Shown one piece after another: positions 7,605 to 15,204 of a DNA stretch of 17,517 nucleotides; within the stretch, counting starts at the first letter, position 1; each line of letters starts with the position of its first letter. Made by a program: the position numbers and the translations under genes. The notes below the pieces were generated by a model. The model had not been told where the DNA came from. It made no database searches and worked only from the letters and a program-made list of their open reading frames with translations. The DNA comes from Caulobacteraceae bacterium UBA6225 (lineage in GTDB: Bacteria > Pseudomonadota > Alphaproteobacteria > Caulobacterales > Caulobacteraceae), in NCBI GenBank assembly GCA_002441055.1, contig DJWR01000148.1, positions 1 through 17,517 of the forward strand, written 5' to 3'.

Positions 7605-7629
7605 GCCCGCCGGTGCGAAGCCAGCGGGC
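7605..7629 (-). terminator. Probable intrinsic terminator after DAHP synthase
   Basis: On the minus strand, about 8 bases after the DAHP synthase stop codon, GCCCGCTGG and CCGGCGGGC form a 9-base stem with one imperfect pair around a CTTCGCA loop. A short T-containing stretch (TCCATTTT) follows. The hairpin is strong and correctly placed, but the T-run is interrupted, so termination may be partial. Confidence 0.6.
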
Positions 7630-7637
7630 GTTAAGCT

Positions 7638-9017
7638 TCAGACCGCGGCGCGGCGGGCCATATCGACCCGGTCTTCCTTGAGCTTTTCAGCCACCAGGAA
7701 GGCCAGTTCCAGGGCCTGCTCGCCGTTCAACCGCGGATCACAATGGGTGTGATAGCGGTCGCCCAGGTCGCCCTCGGTCAAGGCCCGGGCGCCGCCCAGG
7801 CACTCGGTGACGTTCTGGCCGGTCATCTCCAGGTGCACGCCGCCAGGATGCACGCCTTCGGCCTTCGCGATCTCCACGAAGGACTTCACCTCTGACAGGA
7901 TGCGATCGAAGGGCCGGGTCTTGTAGCCGTTCGCCGCCGTCAGCGTGTTGCCGTGCATGGGATCGATGGCCCAGACCACATTGCGGCCGCCAGCCTTGGT
8001 GGCCTGCATCAGGCGCGGCAGACGGTCGGCGATCTTGTCGTGACCGAACCGGCCATAAAGCGTCAGGCGGCCAGCCTCGTTGGCCGGGCTGAGCGCATCG
8101 ATCAGGCGCAGCAGTTCGTCCGGTTCAAGCGTCGGGCCGACCTTCACGCCGATGGGGTTCTTCACCCCGCGGCAGAATTCCACATGAGCGCCGTCCAGCT
8201 GGCGGGTCCGCTCACCGATCCAGAGCAGGTGGGCCGAGGTGTCGTACCAGTCGCCCGAGGTGGAATCGACGCGGGTCATGGCCTCCTCGAAGCCCAGTAG
8301 CAGGGCCTCGTGGCAGGTGAAGAACTCTACCCGGTGCAGGTCCGGATGGCTGTCGGGGGTGACCCCGATGGCGGCCATGAAGGTCAGGGCCTCGCTGATC
8401 TTCTCCGACAGCTCGCGATAGCGGGCGCCCTGCGGGCTGTCATTGACGAAGCCGAGCGTCCAGCGGTGGATATTGTAGAGGTCGGCATAGCCGCCGCCGG
8501 CGAAGGCCCGCAGCAGGTTCAGGGTCGAGGACGACTGGGCGTAGGCCTTCAGCAGGCGCTCCGGATCAGGCGCCCGGGCTTCGGGCGTGAACTCCATGCA
8601 GTTGATATTGTCACCGCGGTAGGAGGGCAGCTCCACATCGCCGATCTTCTCCACCGGCGAGGAGCGCGGCTTGGCGAACTGGCCGGCCATGCGGCCCACC
8701 TTCACCACCGGCTTGCCGCCGGCGAAGGTCAGGACCACCGCCATCTGCAAGATCAGGCGGAAGGTGTCGCGGATATTGTCGGCGTGGAACTCCTTGAAGC
8801 TCTCGGCACAGTCGCCCCCCTGCAACAGGAAGGCGCGGCCCTCGGCCACATCCCCCAGCAGAGACTTCAGCCGCCGGGCCTCACCGGCGAACACCAGGGG
8901 CGGCATGCCGCGCAGGGTCTGCTCCACCCGCTCCAGAGCCGCGGCGTCCGGATAGTCGTCCGGAATGTGCTTGGCGGTCTTGGCGCGCCAGGAGGAAGGT
9001 TTCCAGTTGTCGCTCAT
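7638..9017 (-). CDS. aroG: 3-deoxy-7-phosphoheptulonate synthase, class II
   Basis: This 459-residue enzyme condenses phosphoenolpyruvate with erythrose 4-phosphate to make DAHP, the first step of the shikimate pathway to aromatic amino acids. It is of the class II (plant/Mycobacterium) type. The translation shows WKPSSWRAK near the N-terminus, LLQGGDCAESF with the metal-binding Cys, GRMAGQFAKPRSSP, LPSYRGDNIN, WAIDPMHGNT with the metal-binding His, and THCDPRLNGEQALELAF near the C-terminus, so it is complete. The ATG at 9017 is preferred over the adjacent GTG because GGAG lies 7 bases before it. It sits 63 bases downstream of the O-antigen-ligase-like gene and may be cotranscribed or have its own promoter. 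No regulatory domain is fused. The symbol is used loosely, since class II enzymes are variously named aroG, aroF or aroH. Confidence 0.95.
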   Translation of the reverse strand: MSDNWKPSSWRAKTAKHIPDDYPDAAALERVEQTLRGMPPLVFAGEARRLKSLLGDVAEGRAFLLQGGDCAESFKEFHADNIRDTFRLILQMAVVLTFAGGKPVVKVGRMAGQFAKPRSSPVEKIGDVELPSYRGDNINCMEFTPEARAPDPERLLKAYAQSSSTLNLLRAFAGGGYADLYNIHRWTLGFVNDSPQGARYRELSEKISEALTFMAAIGVTPDSHPDLHRVEFFTCHEALLLGFEEAMTRVDSTSGDWYDTSAHLLWIGERTRQLDGAHVEFCRGVKNPIGVKVGPTLEPDELLRLIDALSPANEAGRLTLYGRFGHDKIADRLPRLMQATKAGGRNVVWAIDPMHGNTLTAANGYKTRPFDRILSEVKSFVEIAKAEGVHPGGVHLEMTGQNVTECLGGARALTEGDLGDRYHTHCDPRLNGEQALELAFLVAEKLKEDRVDMARRAAV

Positions 9018-9080
9018 CACTCAACTCCGCGACGTCCCATGGGGCGGGCGATAGTGGCCCAGGAACGAAAGTGGGGCCTT

Positions 9081-10331
9081 CTACTCCGATATGGGGGGAG
9101 AGGTCGATGCTCTGCGCAGGGCGGTCGCGGCCTTCGGGTTTGCGACGGCGGCGGCCAGGCGCTGACCGCCGGCGGCGGTGACCACCGCCAGAGCTCCCAG
9201 GGCCAGCCACCATTCCTGCCAGACGCCAAAGCTGACCGCTGCGAAGGTCAGATAGCTCACGGCCGCTGCGGCGGCGGCGACAGCCCCAAGGTCTGGCGCG
9301 CGACGCTCCACGCGATGGAAGAGCGTCACCCAGAAGATTGTCGCGGCGGCGGCCCCGATCACCCCAAGCTCCAGCCACACCTGCAGGGCCGCATCATGGG
9401 GGTGCAGACGGATGCCCGGACCAAACATGCGGCTGGCGTCCAGGCCCCAGCCGCGCAGGGGCTTGTCGCTGATCCAGTCCACCGCATAGCTCCAATAGTC
9501 CATGCGCATGCTCCAGGAGAGGCTGACCTTGTCCTGGACGGCGCCATAGGCCCCCTGCGCCCGCAGGGCCCAGATGATCAGCGGCGTGGTTAGAAAGAAG
9601 AAGCCCGCCCCGACGCCAAGAGCTCTGGGGGCGATGACGGGCCAGCGATAGACCGCGCCACCGAAGACGCAGGCGGCCGCCAGGGCGATCAGCGGGGCAT
9701 CGGCGTTCAGCCCAACGGCGCCAGCCACCACCCCTGCCGCCATCAAAACCGCCAGTTGCCACCAACCCAGGCGGATCGCCGCGAGCGCCGCCGGGCCCCA
9801 GAGCACGGCGAGCACAAACACCGCCTGAGCTACGTTGCGCACAGCCAGATCCGGCCGGATGGGGTCGTTGGTCGCCTGTCGGATGAACTGATAGAGGGCC
9901 GCGCCGCTCACCGCCTCGACGATGATCACCACCGACAGCCCTGACATGCCCCACATGAACACCGCCATGGCGCGCCGCAACCCTTGGGGCTCAGCCCGCC
10001 GCACGGCGCAATAGGCCGCCCAGTAGAGAACCGACTGGCAGGCCAGTTTGACGGCGTTGGAGCTCCAGAGGGCCTCAGGCTCGTAGGGGCTCCACAGCAT
10101 TGAGCCCGCCGCCCAGATCACCAGGACCAGCAGGGCCAGGGCGGCCGGCCGATCGGCCTCGCGCACCTCCAGCCCCGGAAGGGTCAAGAGACCCACAAGG
10201 CTCAACAGCACAGCGAAGGCCAGGGGGCCGAGCCAGGCCACCGGCGCGCTCAATGCGGCGGCGAAGACCAGCACCCAGCCGCACCATCGGCCGAAACCTG
10301 GCCCCTCGATCAGCTTTGCGACGGCGGTCAC
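9081..10331 (-). CDS. O-antigen ligase/polymerase family membrane protein (Wzy_C-like)
   Basis: This 416-residue polytopic protein has about 10-12 hydrophobic segments and one large extracytoplasmic loop near residues 265-315. The loop contains RMDYWSYAVDWISDKPLRGWGLDASRMF and HPHDAALQVWLELG (from about 310), which matches the Wzy_C signature with a conserved His-x-His/Asn-x-x-x-x-Gln pattern. Family members ligate or polymerise undecaprenyl-linked glycans (O-antigen, colanic acid, exopolysaccharide) in the periplasm. The open frame extends back to 10424, but the start is most likely the GTG at 10331, which overlaps the gor stop as GTGA, a four-base coupling. No glycosyltransferase or polysaccharide genes flank it, so its substrate and the reason for its place between gor and aroG are unknown. 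Confidence 0.85.
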   Translation of the reverse strand: MTAVAKLIEGPGFGRWCGWVLVFAAALSAPVAWLGPLAFAVLLSLVGLLTLPGLEVREADRPAALALLVLVIWAAGSMLWSPYEPEALWSSNAVKLACQSVLYWAAYCAVRRAEPQGLRRAMAVFMWGMSGLSVVIIVEAVSGAALYQFIRQATNDPIRPDLAVRNVAQAVFVLAVLWGPAALAAIRLGWWQLAVLMAAGVVAGAVGLNADAPLIALAAACVFGGAVYRWPVIAPRALGVGAGFFFLTTPLIIWALRAQGAYGAVQDKVSLSWSMRMDYWSYAVDWISDKPLRGWGLDASRMFGPGIRLHPHDAALQVWLELGVIGAAAATIFWVTLFHRVERRAPDLGAVAAAAAAVSYLTFAAVSFGVWQEWWLALGALAVVTAAGGQRLAAAVANPKAATALRRASTSPPISE

Positions 10332-11713
10332 GCCACCGGGCCCAGATCCTGGGGCATGTACCTTTCGCGCATGGTGACCAGTTCTTCGGCCAGGGTCGGA
10401 TGCACCGCGCAGGTGGAATCCCACTGCGCCTTGGTCACGCCCATCTTCAGGGCGATGGCCGCCATCTGGATGATCTCTGGGCCATCGGGCGCCACCACAT
10501 GGCAGCCCAGCAACTTCTGGGTCTTGGCGTCCACCACCAGCTTGATCAGGGCCCGCTCCTCGCCACCGGCGAAGGTCTGTTTCATGGCCCGGAACCGGGA
10601 GAGGTACACATCCACCTGACCGTGCGTGTGGCGGGCCTCGGCCTCGGTCAGGCCCACCGAGCCGATGGCCGGCTGGGAGAACACCGCCGAGGCGACCATC
10701 TCATGGTCGAAGCTGGTCGGGTTGTCATAGAACTCGGTCTGGGCGAAGGCCGCGCCCTCGCGGATCGCCACCGGGGTCAGATTGATGCGGTTGGTGACGT
10801 CGCCCACCGCCCAGATGGAGTCCACATTGGTGCGGGAATAGTCGTCCACCACGATGGCGCCATCCTCGACGGCGACCCCAGCGGCCTCCAGGCCCAGGCC
10901 CTCCACATAGGGCTCCCGGCCCAGGGCGAAGAGGACGAGGTCGGACTCGACGGCGCCGCCACTGGAGAGATGACTGACCAGGCCCGAGGCGGTCTTCTCC
11001 ACCCGTTCGTGCTGGCAGCCGAGGAGAACATTGATCCCCTTGCGCTCCAACTCCTCGGCCAGATGGGCGCGCACATGGTCATCAAATCCGCGCAGGATGT
11101 TGGGGCCCCGGTGGACCAGGGTCACATCCACCCCCAGACCCTTGAAGATGCAGGCGAACTCCACGGCGATGTAACCACCCCCGGCGATCACCATCCGCTT
11201 GGGCAGCTCCGAGATATGAAAGGCCTCGTCTGAGGTGATCACATGCTCGATCCCCGGCAGGTCCTTGGGAACCCAGGGCCGACCGCCGGTGGCGATCAGG
11301 ATCTTGCCCGCCGTAACGGTCTTATCCTTGCCCACCAGCTCGACCGTATGGGCGTCGACCAGTCGGGCCTTGGCATGGACCAGTTCGGCGCCGGCGTTCT
11401 GCAGATTGGTGACATAGATCCCCGAGAGCCGGGCGATCTCCTTGTCCTTCTCGGCCAGGAAGGTCGGCCAGTCGAAGCGCGGCGCCTCGGAGAAGCTCCA
11501 CCCATAGCCTTCAGCGGTCTTGAAATGGCTCGCATATTCCGAGGCGTAGACCATGAACTTCTTGGGCACGCAGCCGCGGATGACACAGGTGCCGCCCACC
11601 CGGTCCTCCTCGGCCACCGCCACCCTGGCGCCGCTCATGGCGGCCAGCCTCGCCGCGCGCACGCCGCCGGAGCCGGCGCCGATGACAAACAGGTCGTAGT
11701 CGTACTGGGCCAC
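10328..11713 (-). CDS. gor: Glutathione-disulfide reductase
   Basis: This 461-residue FAD-dependent pyridine nucleotide-disulfide oxidoreductase reduces oxidised glutathione with NADPH in the cytoplasm. FAD binding is shown by VIGAGSGGVRAAR (10-22). GGTCVIRGCVPKK holds the redox-active Cys43 and Cys48. The second nucleotide-binding fold has VIAGGGYIAVEFA followed by HRG, consistent with NADP preference. WAVGDVTNRINLTPVA is the second FAD contact. The dimer-interface CAVHPTLAEE provides His438 and Glu443 near the C-terminus. The pattern separates it from dihydrolipoamide dehydrogenase and mercuric reductase. It starts with GTG, 18 bases after rpiA, with GGAG about 11 bases upstream, and overlaps the next gene by 4 bases, so it lies in an rpiA-gor-O-antigen-ligase-like transcription unit. 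It supplies reduced glutathione, relevant to the peroxidase at the left edge. Confidence 0.95.
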   Translation of the reverse strand: MAQYDYDLFVIGAGSGGVRAARLAAMSGARVAVAEEDRVGGTCVIRGCVPKKFMVYASEYASHFKTAEGYGWSFSEAPRFDWPTFLAEKDKEIARLSGIYVTNLQNAGAELVHAKARLVDAHTVELVGKDKTVTAGKILIATGGRPWVPKDLPGIEHVITSDEAFHISELPKRMVIAGGGYIAVEFACIFKGLGVDVTLVHRGPNILRGFDDHVRAHLAEELERKGINVLLGCQHERVEKTASGLVSHLSSGGAVESDLVLFALGREPYVEGLGLEAAGVAVEDGAIVVDDYSRTNVDSIWAVGDVTNRINLTPVAIREGAAFAQTEFYDNPTSFDHEMVASAVFSQPAIGSVGLTEAEARHTHGQVDVYLSRFRAMKQTFAGGEERALIKLVVDAKTQKLLGCHVVAPDGPEIIQMAAIALKMGVTKAQWDSTCAVHPTLAEELVTMRERYMPQDLGPVA

Positions 11714-11731
11714 GCTCAGGTCACTCCATGT

Positions 11732-12415
11732 CTAGGGTTCGAGGGTGACGACGCCCTGGGGCGTCCCCACCAGGGCCAGGTCGGCCAGGTCGAGAAACAG
11801 GCCGTGATCGACCACGCCGGTGACGCTCTTCAGCGCATCGGCCAGGGCCGCGGGGTCCTCGATGCGACCGCAGGCTGCGTCATAAATAAGGTTGCCACCG
11901 TCGGTTCGCACCGGCGCCCCGTCCTTCACCCGCAACCGCGGGGCGACGCCGAGGTCGCATTCGGAAAGCGCGTCGCAGATCCGCAAGGCCGTCGTCTCAT
12001 GGGCGAAGGCCACCACCTCGATGGGCAGGGGAAACTTGCCCAGCATCGGCACGCGCTTGGCCGCGTCAGCAATGACTACGCAGCGGCGGGAGGCCTCCCA
12101 AACCAGCTTCTCCCGCAACAGGGCCGCGCCGCCGCCCTTGATCAGCGACAGAGCTGGCCCGATCTCGTCCGCGCCATCGACGGTGAGGTCGATGGATTTC
12201 ACAGGCCCGAGTTCGGTAAGCTTCAGCCCCAGGCTTTCGGCGAGCTCAGCTGTGGCCACCGAGGTGGGGATGCAGGTCACGTCCAGGGCCCGCGCGGCCA
12301 GGGCCTTGACGAACCAGGCGGCCGTCGAGCCGGTGCCCAGGCCCACCACCATGCCGGCCTCGACCATCTCTGCGGCGGCCTCGCCGGCGGCCTTCTTCTG
12401 GGCGTCTGCGTCCAT
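11732..12415 (-). CDS. rpiA: Ribose-5-phosphate isomerase A
   Basis: This 227-residue enzyme interconverts ribose 5-phosphate and ribulose 5-phosphate in the pentose phosphate pathway. Seen in the translation are GLGTGSTAAWFV (25-36, phosphate binding), the DGADEIGP motif with the catalytic Asp, and KGGGAALLREK with the conserved Lys. The frame is open to a TTG at 12439, but I place the start at the ATG at 12415. From there MDADAQKKAAGEAAAEMV lines up without gaps with the N-terminus of the E. coli enzyme, and GGA lies about 7 bases upstream, whereas the TTG lacks a ribosome binding site. The gene is followed 18 bases later by gor on the same strand, and this pairing makes sense because the oxidative pentose pathway produces the NADPH that Gor consumes. 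Confidence 0.95.
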   Translation of the reverse strand: MDADAQKKAAGEAAAEMVEAGMVVGLGTGSTAAWFVKALAARALDVTCIPTSVATAELAESLGLKLTELGPVKSIDLTVDGADEIGPALSLIKGGGAALLREKLVWEASRRCVVIADAAKRVPMLGKFPLPIEVVAFAHETTALRICDALSECDLGVAPRLRVKDGAPVRTDGGNLIYDAACGRIEDPAALADALKSVTGVVDHGLFLDLADLALVGTPQGVVTLEP

Positions 12416-12506
12416 TTTGATTCCGTGCTTGGCCGCCAACCATGGCGGAGGCTCTCTGTTCTAGGCGCCTCGATCGGGGAAGGCAACGCCCCACAGGCGA
12501 GCAGCG

Positions 12507-13868
12507 TCAGGGCTTTTTCGGTCGGGCGGCCTTGGCGGCGCGGAAGCGGGCCGCCCAGCCGGGCTTTTCGGTCTGGCCGCCGCGCTCCAGGGCCAGGGCG
12601 TCAGGGGCCACATCCTTCGTGATCACCGAGCCTGAGCCTGTATAGGCGCCCGCCCCGATGCGCACCGGCGCCACCAGGGCCGAGTTGGAGCCGATGAAGG
12701 CGCCCTCCCCCACATGGGTCTCGAACTTGTCGAAACCGTCGTAGTTACAGAAGATCGTGCCGGCCCCGATATTGGCTCCGGCGCCCACCGTGCCATCCCC
12801 CAGATAGGCCAGATGATTGGCCTTGGCGCCTTCGCCGACCACCACCTTCTTCACCTCAACGAAGTTGCCAATGTGCGCGCGAGCCCCGATCTGCGCGCCC
12901 GGCCGCAGGCGGGCATAGGGACCGACCAAGGCGCCCTCGCTCACCTGGGCGCCTTCCAGATGGCTGAAGGCGCGGATTACAGCACCCGCCGCCACCCGGA
13001 CGCTCGGAGCGAACACCACGAAGGGTTCGACCGTGGCGCCTGGCTCAATCTGCGTGTCCCAGGAAAAGTGGACCGTCTCAGGGGCGGGCATGGCCACCCC
13101 CTCGTTCAGGAAGTGATGGCGCCGCCGCTGTTGGAAGATGGCTTCAGCCGCCGCCAGCTGGGCCTGGGAATCGGCGCCCATCACCGCGCTTTCCGGGGCG
13201 AAGACCGCGCGCACCTGCACATCATCGGAGACGGCGATGGCGACCACCTCAGTCAGATAATACTCGCCCTTGACGTTGTTGTTGCCCACCCGAGCCAGCC
13301 AGCCGAACAGCTGGGCGCGGTCGGCGGCCATCATGCCAGAGTAGCAGGCCTTGACGTGGCGCTCCTCCTCACTGGCGTCGCGGGCCTCGACAATGCGGAT
13401 CACATGGCCGTCGGCGCCCCGGATCAGACGTCCATAGAGAGCCGCGTCGGCAGGCTCGAATCCGAGCAGCGCCAAGCCCACCCCTTGGGCGCGCAGGGCG
13501 AACAACGGCTCCAGGTCCTTCCCCTCCAGAAGCGGACAATCGGCGTTGGTGACCAGCACCTCCCCGTCAAAATCAGCCAGGGCCTCATGGGCGGCCAGGA
13601 CCGCGTGGCCGGTGCCCAGGGGCGGGTCCTGCACGGCGACGGCGGCCTCCCCCAGGCGAGAGACCACAGCTGCGCGAACCTCGGGGCTGTGGGTCCCCAC
13701 CACCACGACCACCCGCTCGCAGCCTGCGGCCTGGACCGCATCAATGGCCCGGTCGAGCATGGTGCGCCCGCCAACCCTGTGCATCACCTTGGGCGTGGGC
13801 GACTTCATCCGCGTCCCCTGGCCGGCGGCGAGGATGATGGCGGCGCGGGGTCTGACGCTGGAGGTCAT
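12507..13868 (-). CDS. glmU: Bifunctional UDP-N-acetylglucosamine pyrophosphorylase / glucosamine-1-phosphate N-acetyltransferase
   Basis: This 453-residue enzyme makes UDP-GlcNAc for peptidoglycan and lipopolysaccharide. The N-terminal uridyltransferase domain (about 1-225) has AAIILAAGQGTRMKS with the G-x-G-T-R-M-K nucleotide loop, PLGTGHAV and TNADCPL. The C-terminal left-handed beta-helix (about 250-430) shows hexapeptide repeats, GNFVEVKK, NHLAYLGDGTVG with the likely catalytic His near 352, and NYDGFDKFETHVGEGAFIG. The length matches the family. The ATG start has AAGGACC upstream. It lies 91 bases upstream of rpiA on the same strand and is divergent from gph, with a 90-base shared region between starts. 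The C-terminal tail is basic (AKAARPKKP). The full-length gene looks intact. Confidence 0.97.
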   Translation of the reverse strand: MTSSVRPRAAIILAAGQGTRMKSPTPKVMHRVGGRTMLDRAIDAVQAAGCERVVVVVGTHSPEVRAAVVSRLGEAAVAVQDPPLGTGHAVLAAHEALADFDGEVLVTNADCPLLEGKDLEPLFALRAQGVGLALLGFEPADAALYGRLIRGADGHVIRIVEARDASEEERHVKACYSGMMAADRAQLFGWLARVGNNNVKGEYYLTEVVAIAVSDDVQVRAVFAPESAVMGADSQAQLAAAEAIFQQRRRHHFLNEGVAMPAPETVHFSWDTQIEPGATVEPFVVFAPSVRVAAGAVIRAFSHLEGAQVSEGALVGPYARLRPGAQIGARAHIGNFVEVKKVVVGEGAKANHLAYLGDGTVGAGANIGAGTIFCNYDGFDKFETHVGEGAFIGSNSALVAPVRIGAGAYTGSGSVITKDVAPDALALERGGQTEKPGWAARFRAAKAARPKKP

Positions 13869-13958
13869 GGGACAGGTCCTTGGCGAGTCGACGGCGTTGC
13901 AATCATGGGGCGTTTAGCCGAAACGGCGACAGGTTTCGATGACAGGAGACGAACAGCC

Positions 13959-14681
13959 ATGGCCGCCCCCCTCGATCTATCGGCCCTGGCCGGCGCCACG
14001 CTCGCCTTCGACCTGGACGGCACCCTGGTGGACACCGCCCCTGACCTCGTCGGCACGCTGAACGTCATCCTGCAGGAGGAGGGGCACGCCCCCCTGCCGC
14101 TGGCCGAGGCGCGCCCCTTCATCGGCAAGGGCGCCCGCTGGCTGTTGCAGCGGGGCTTCACCGAGGCCGGCCACCCCATCGCCGACGAGGCCATGGGCGG
14201 CCTCTTTGAGCGGTTCATCGCCCGCTACAACGCCCATATCGCCGATGAGAGCGCCCCCTTCCCCGGCATGGTCGATACCCTGGAGACCCTGCTGGGCGCC
14301 GGCGCGCGGCTGGTGGTCTGCACCAACAAGCGCACGGACCTGTCGACCAACCTGCTGGACGCGCTCAACCTGTCGTCCCTGTTCGAAGCCATTGTCGGGG
14401 CTGACGCCGCGCCGGCCCAGAAGCCTGACCGTCGTCATCTGGAGACCGCCATCGCCCGCGCCGGCGGCCGCCCCGACCGCGCCGTCATGATCGGCGACGC
14501 GGCCCCAGACGCCGGCGCGGCCCGGGCGGCGGGCGTGCCCCTGGTGCTGGTCAGCTTCGGCTACACTGAGGTTCCGGTGGCCGAGCTGGGCGCCGACATC
14601 CTCATCGACCACTACGCCGAACTGCCCGACGCCTGTTTGCAGCTACTGGCGGCTTGCCCCCGGCCAAACGAGACGTTATAG
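13959..14681 (+). CDS. gph: Phosphoglycolate phosphatase-like HAD hydrolase
   Basis: This 240-residue HAD-superfamily protein shows motif I DLDGTLVDT (Asp18 nucleophile, Asp20 acid/base), motif II VVCTNKR (Thr122), motif III Lys155 in AQKPD, and motif IV IGDAAPDAGAARAAG (Asp180, Asp184). The alpha-helical cap between motifs I and II is of the Gph type, so dephosphorylation of 2-phosphoglycolate, as formed during repair of DNA ends, is the likely role. Motif IV reads GDA where GDS is usual. The ATG at 13959 is chosen because AGGAGA lies 9 bases upstream; the frame is open far upstream, opposite glmU, but that is shadow. An in-frame ATG at 13905 lacks a ribosome binding site. The stop codon overlaps the promoter of the tRNA-Val gene. 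Confidence 0.9.
   Translation: MAAPLDLSALAGATLAFDLDGTLVDTAPDLVGTLNVILQEEGHAPLPLAEARPFIGKGARWLLQRGFTEAGHPIADEAMGGLFERFIARYNAHIADESAPFPGMVDTLETLLGAGARLVVCTNKRTDLSTNLLDALNLSSLFEAIVGADAAPAQKPDRRHLETAIARAGGRPDRAVMIGDAAPDAGAARAAGVPLVLVSFGYTEVPVAELGADILIDHYAELPDACLQLLAACPRPNETL
14654..14681 (+). promoter_or_regulatory. Probable tRNA-Val promoter inside the end of gph
   Basis: TTGCCC (14654-14659) and TTATAG (14676-14681) are separated by 16 bases and lie about 17 bases ahead of the tRNA. The -10 element coincides with the last codons and stop of gph. The same layout (TTGCC, 16 bases, a TAT-containing hexamer) precedes the tRNA-Lys gene. Confidence 0.5.
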
Positions 14682-14697
14682 GGCCGTCCCTTCCGAT

Positions 14698-14772
14698 GGA
14701 TGCGTAGCTCAGCGGGAGAGCACCTCGTTCACACCGAGGGGGTCACAGGTTCAATCCCTGTCGCATCCACCA
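14698..14772 (+). tRNA. tRNA-Val (anticodon CAC)
   Basis: The 75-base gene folds as a full cloverleaf. The acceptor stem is GGATGCG (14698-14704) with CGCATCC (14762-14768), followed by A and an encoded CCA. The anticodon stem CCTCG/CGAGG encloses the loop TTCACAC, giving anticodon CAC (14730-14732), which reads GUG valine. The D-arm GCTCAGCGGGAGAGC and T-arm ACAGGTTCAATCCCTGT are standard. Confidence 0.97.
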
Positions 14773-14857
14773 TTCCTTTCAGCGGGTTAGAGATTTCTCC
14801 CCGCGGCGCTTGCCAGATTGCTAGCCAGGAACGTCCAGGTTGGACTTCCCGGCCCGT

Positions 14858-15084
14858 GCGCAAATTGAGACTCCGGTCGCTGCTTAGCGGCGCCTTGATT
14901 GGCCGGCGTGTGCCCATGGCGCGCTTGCGACCGCTGCGGCGGCGCACCGTCAGTCGTTCCTCGCGATAGACCCGCTGGACGCGCTGGACCCGCTTCTTGT
15001 TCACGACCTGGCCTCGCGCCGCAGCAGGACGGGAAGGCGGCGATGGCCGACGCGACGCTGCTCCTGAAGCCGCGCTTTCAGCAT
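14858..15084 (-). pseudogene. IS3-family transposase (OrfB) remnant, frameshifted
   Basis: In one minus-strand frame from the ATG at 15084, codons read MLKARLQEQRRVGHRRLPVL and then LRREA before a stop at 15003-15001. In the next frame the text continues as VVNKKRV, QRVYREERLTVRRRSGRKRA and GTRRPIKAPLS. Joined, these match the start of the IS3-family OrfB integrase region (R.R.GYRRLHVLLRREG..VNHKRVYRLYREEGL.VRRR..KRA.GTR.P). About one base is lost at the join, and a 9-base tandem duplication (CGCTGGAC copies at 14973 and 14982) adds three residues. The DDE catalytic core, orfA and inverted repeats are absent, leaving about 230 bases of a roughly 1.2-kb element. It lies just beyond tRNA-Val. 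The rest of the 432-base gap (14773-14857 and 15085-15204) shows no gene that I can support. Confidence 0.75.
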
Positions 15085-15204
15085 TTTGCATAAACTGCGT
15101 CCCTAACGCCGGCTGATGTGCAGTTCATCTGAGCCGCACGCCAGATCCGAGTCATCGGCCGCCAGTCTGAATCGCCTTAGGCTCGCGGCTCCAGCGCTTG
15201 GTGG

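Noticed and set aside
8310..9593. 427-codon plus-strand open frame opposite DAHP synthase and the O-antigen-ligase-like gene
   Set aside because: Antisense to two recognisable proteins, with no motif or ribosome binding site.
11243..12622. 459-codon plus-strand open frame opposite gor and rpiA
   Set aside because: It covers two recognised enzymes on the other strand and spans their intergenic gap; the translation is low-complexity and His/Gly/Arg rich.
13919..13938. CGAAAC/GTTTCG dyad between glmU and gph as an operator
   Set aside because: Only 6-base arms, an 8-base gap and no repeat elsewhere in the window; too weak to call.
12714..13958. Long plus-strand open frame running into gph, opposite glmU
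   Set aside because: It is antisense to a clearly intact glmU, lacks recognisable domains there, and gph has a good ribosome binding site and a normal family length from 13959.
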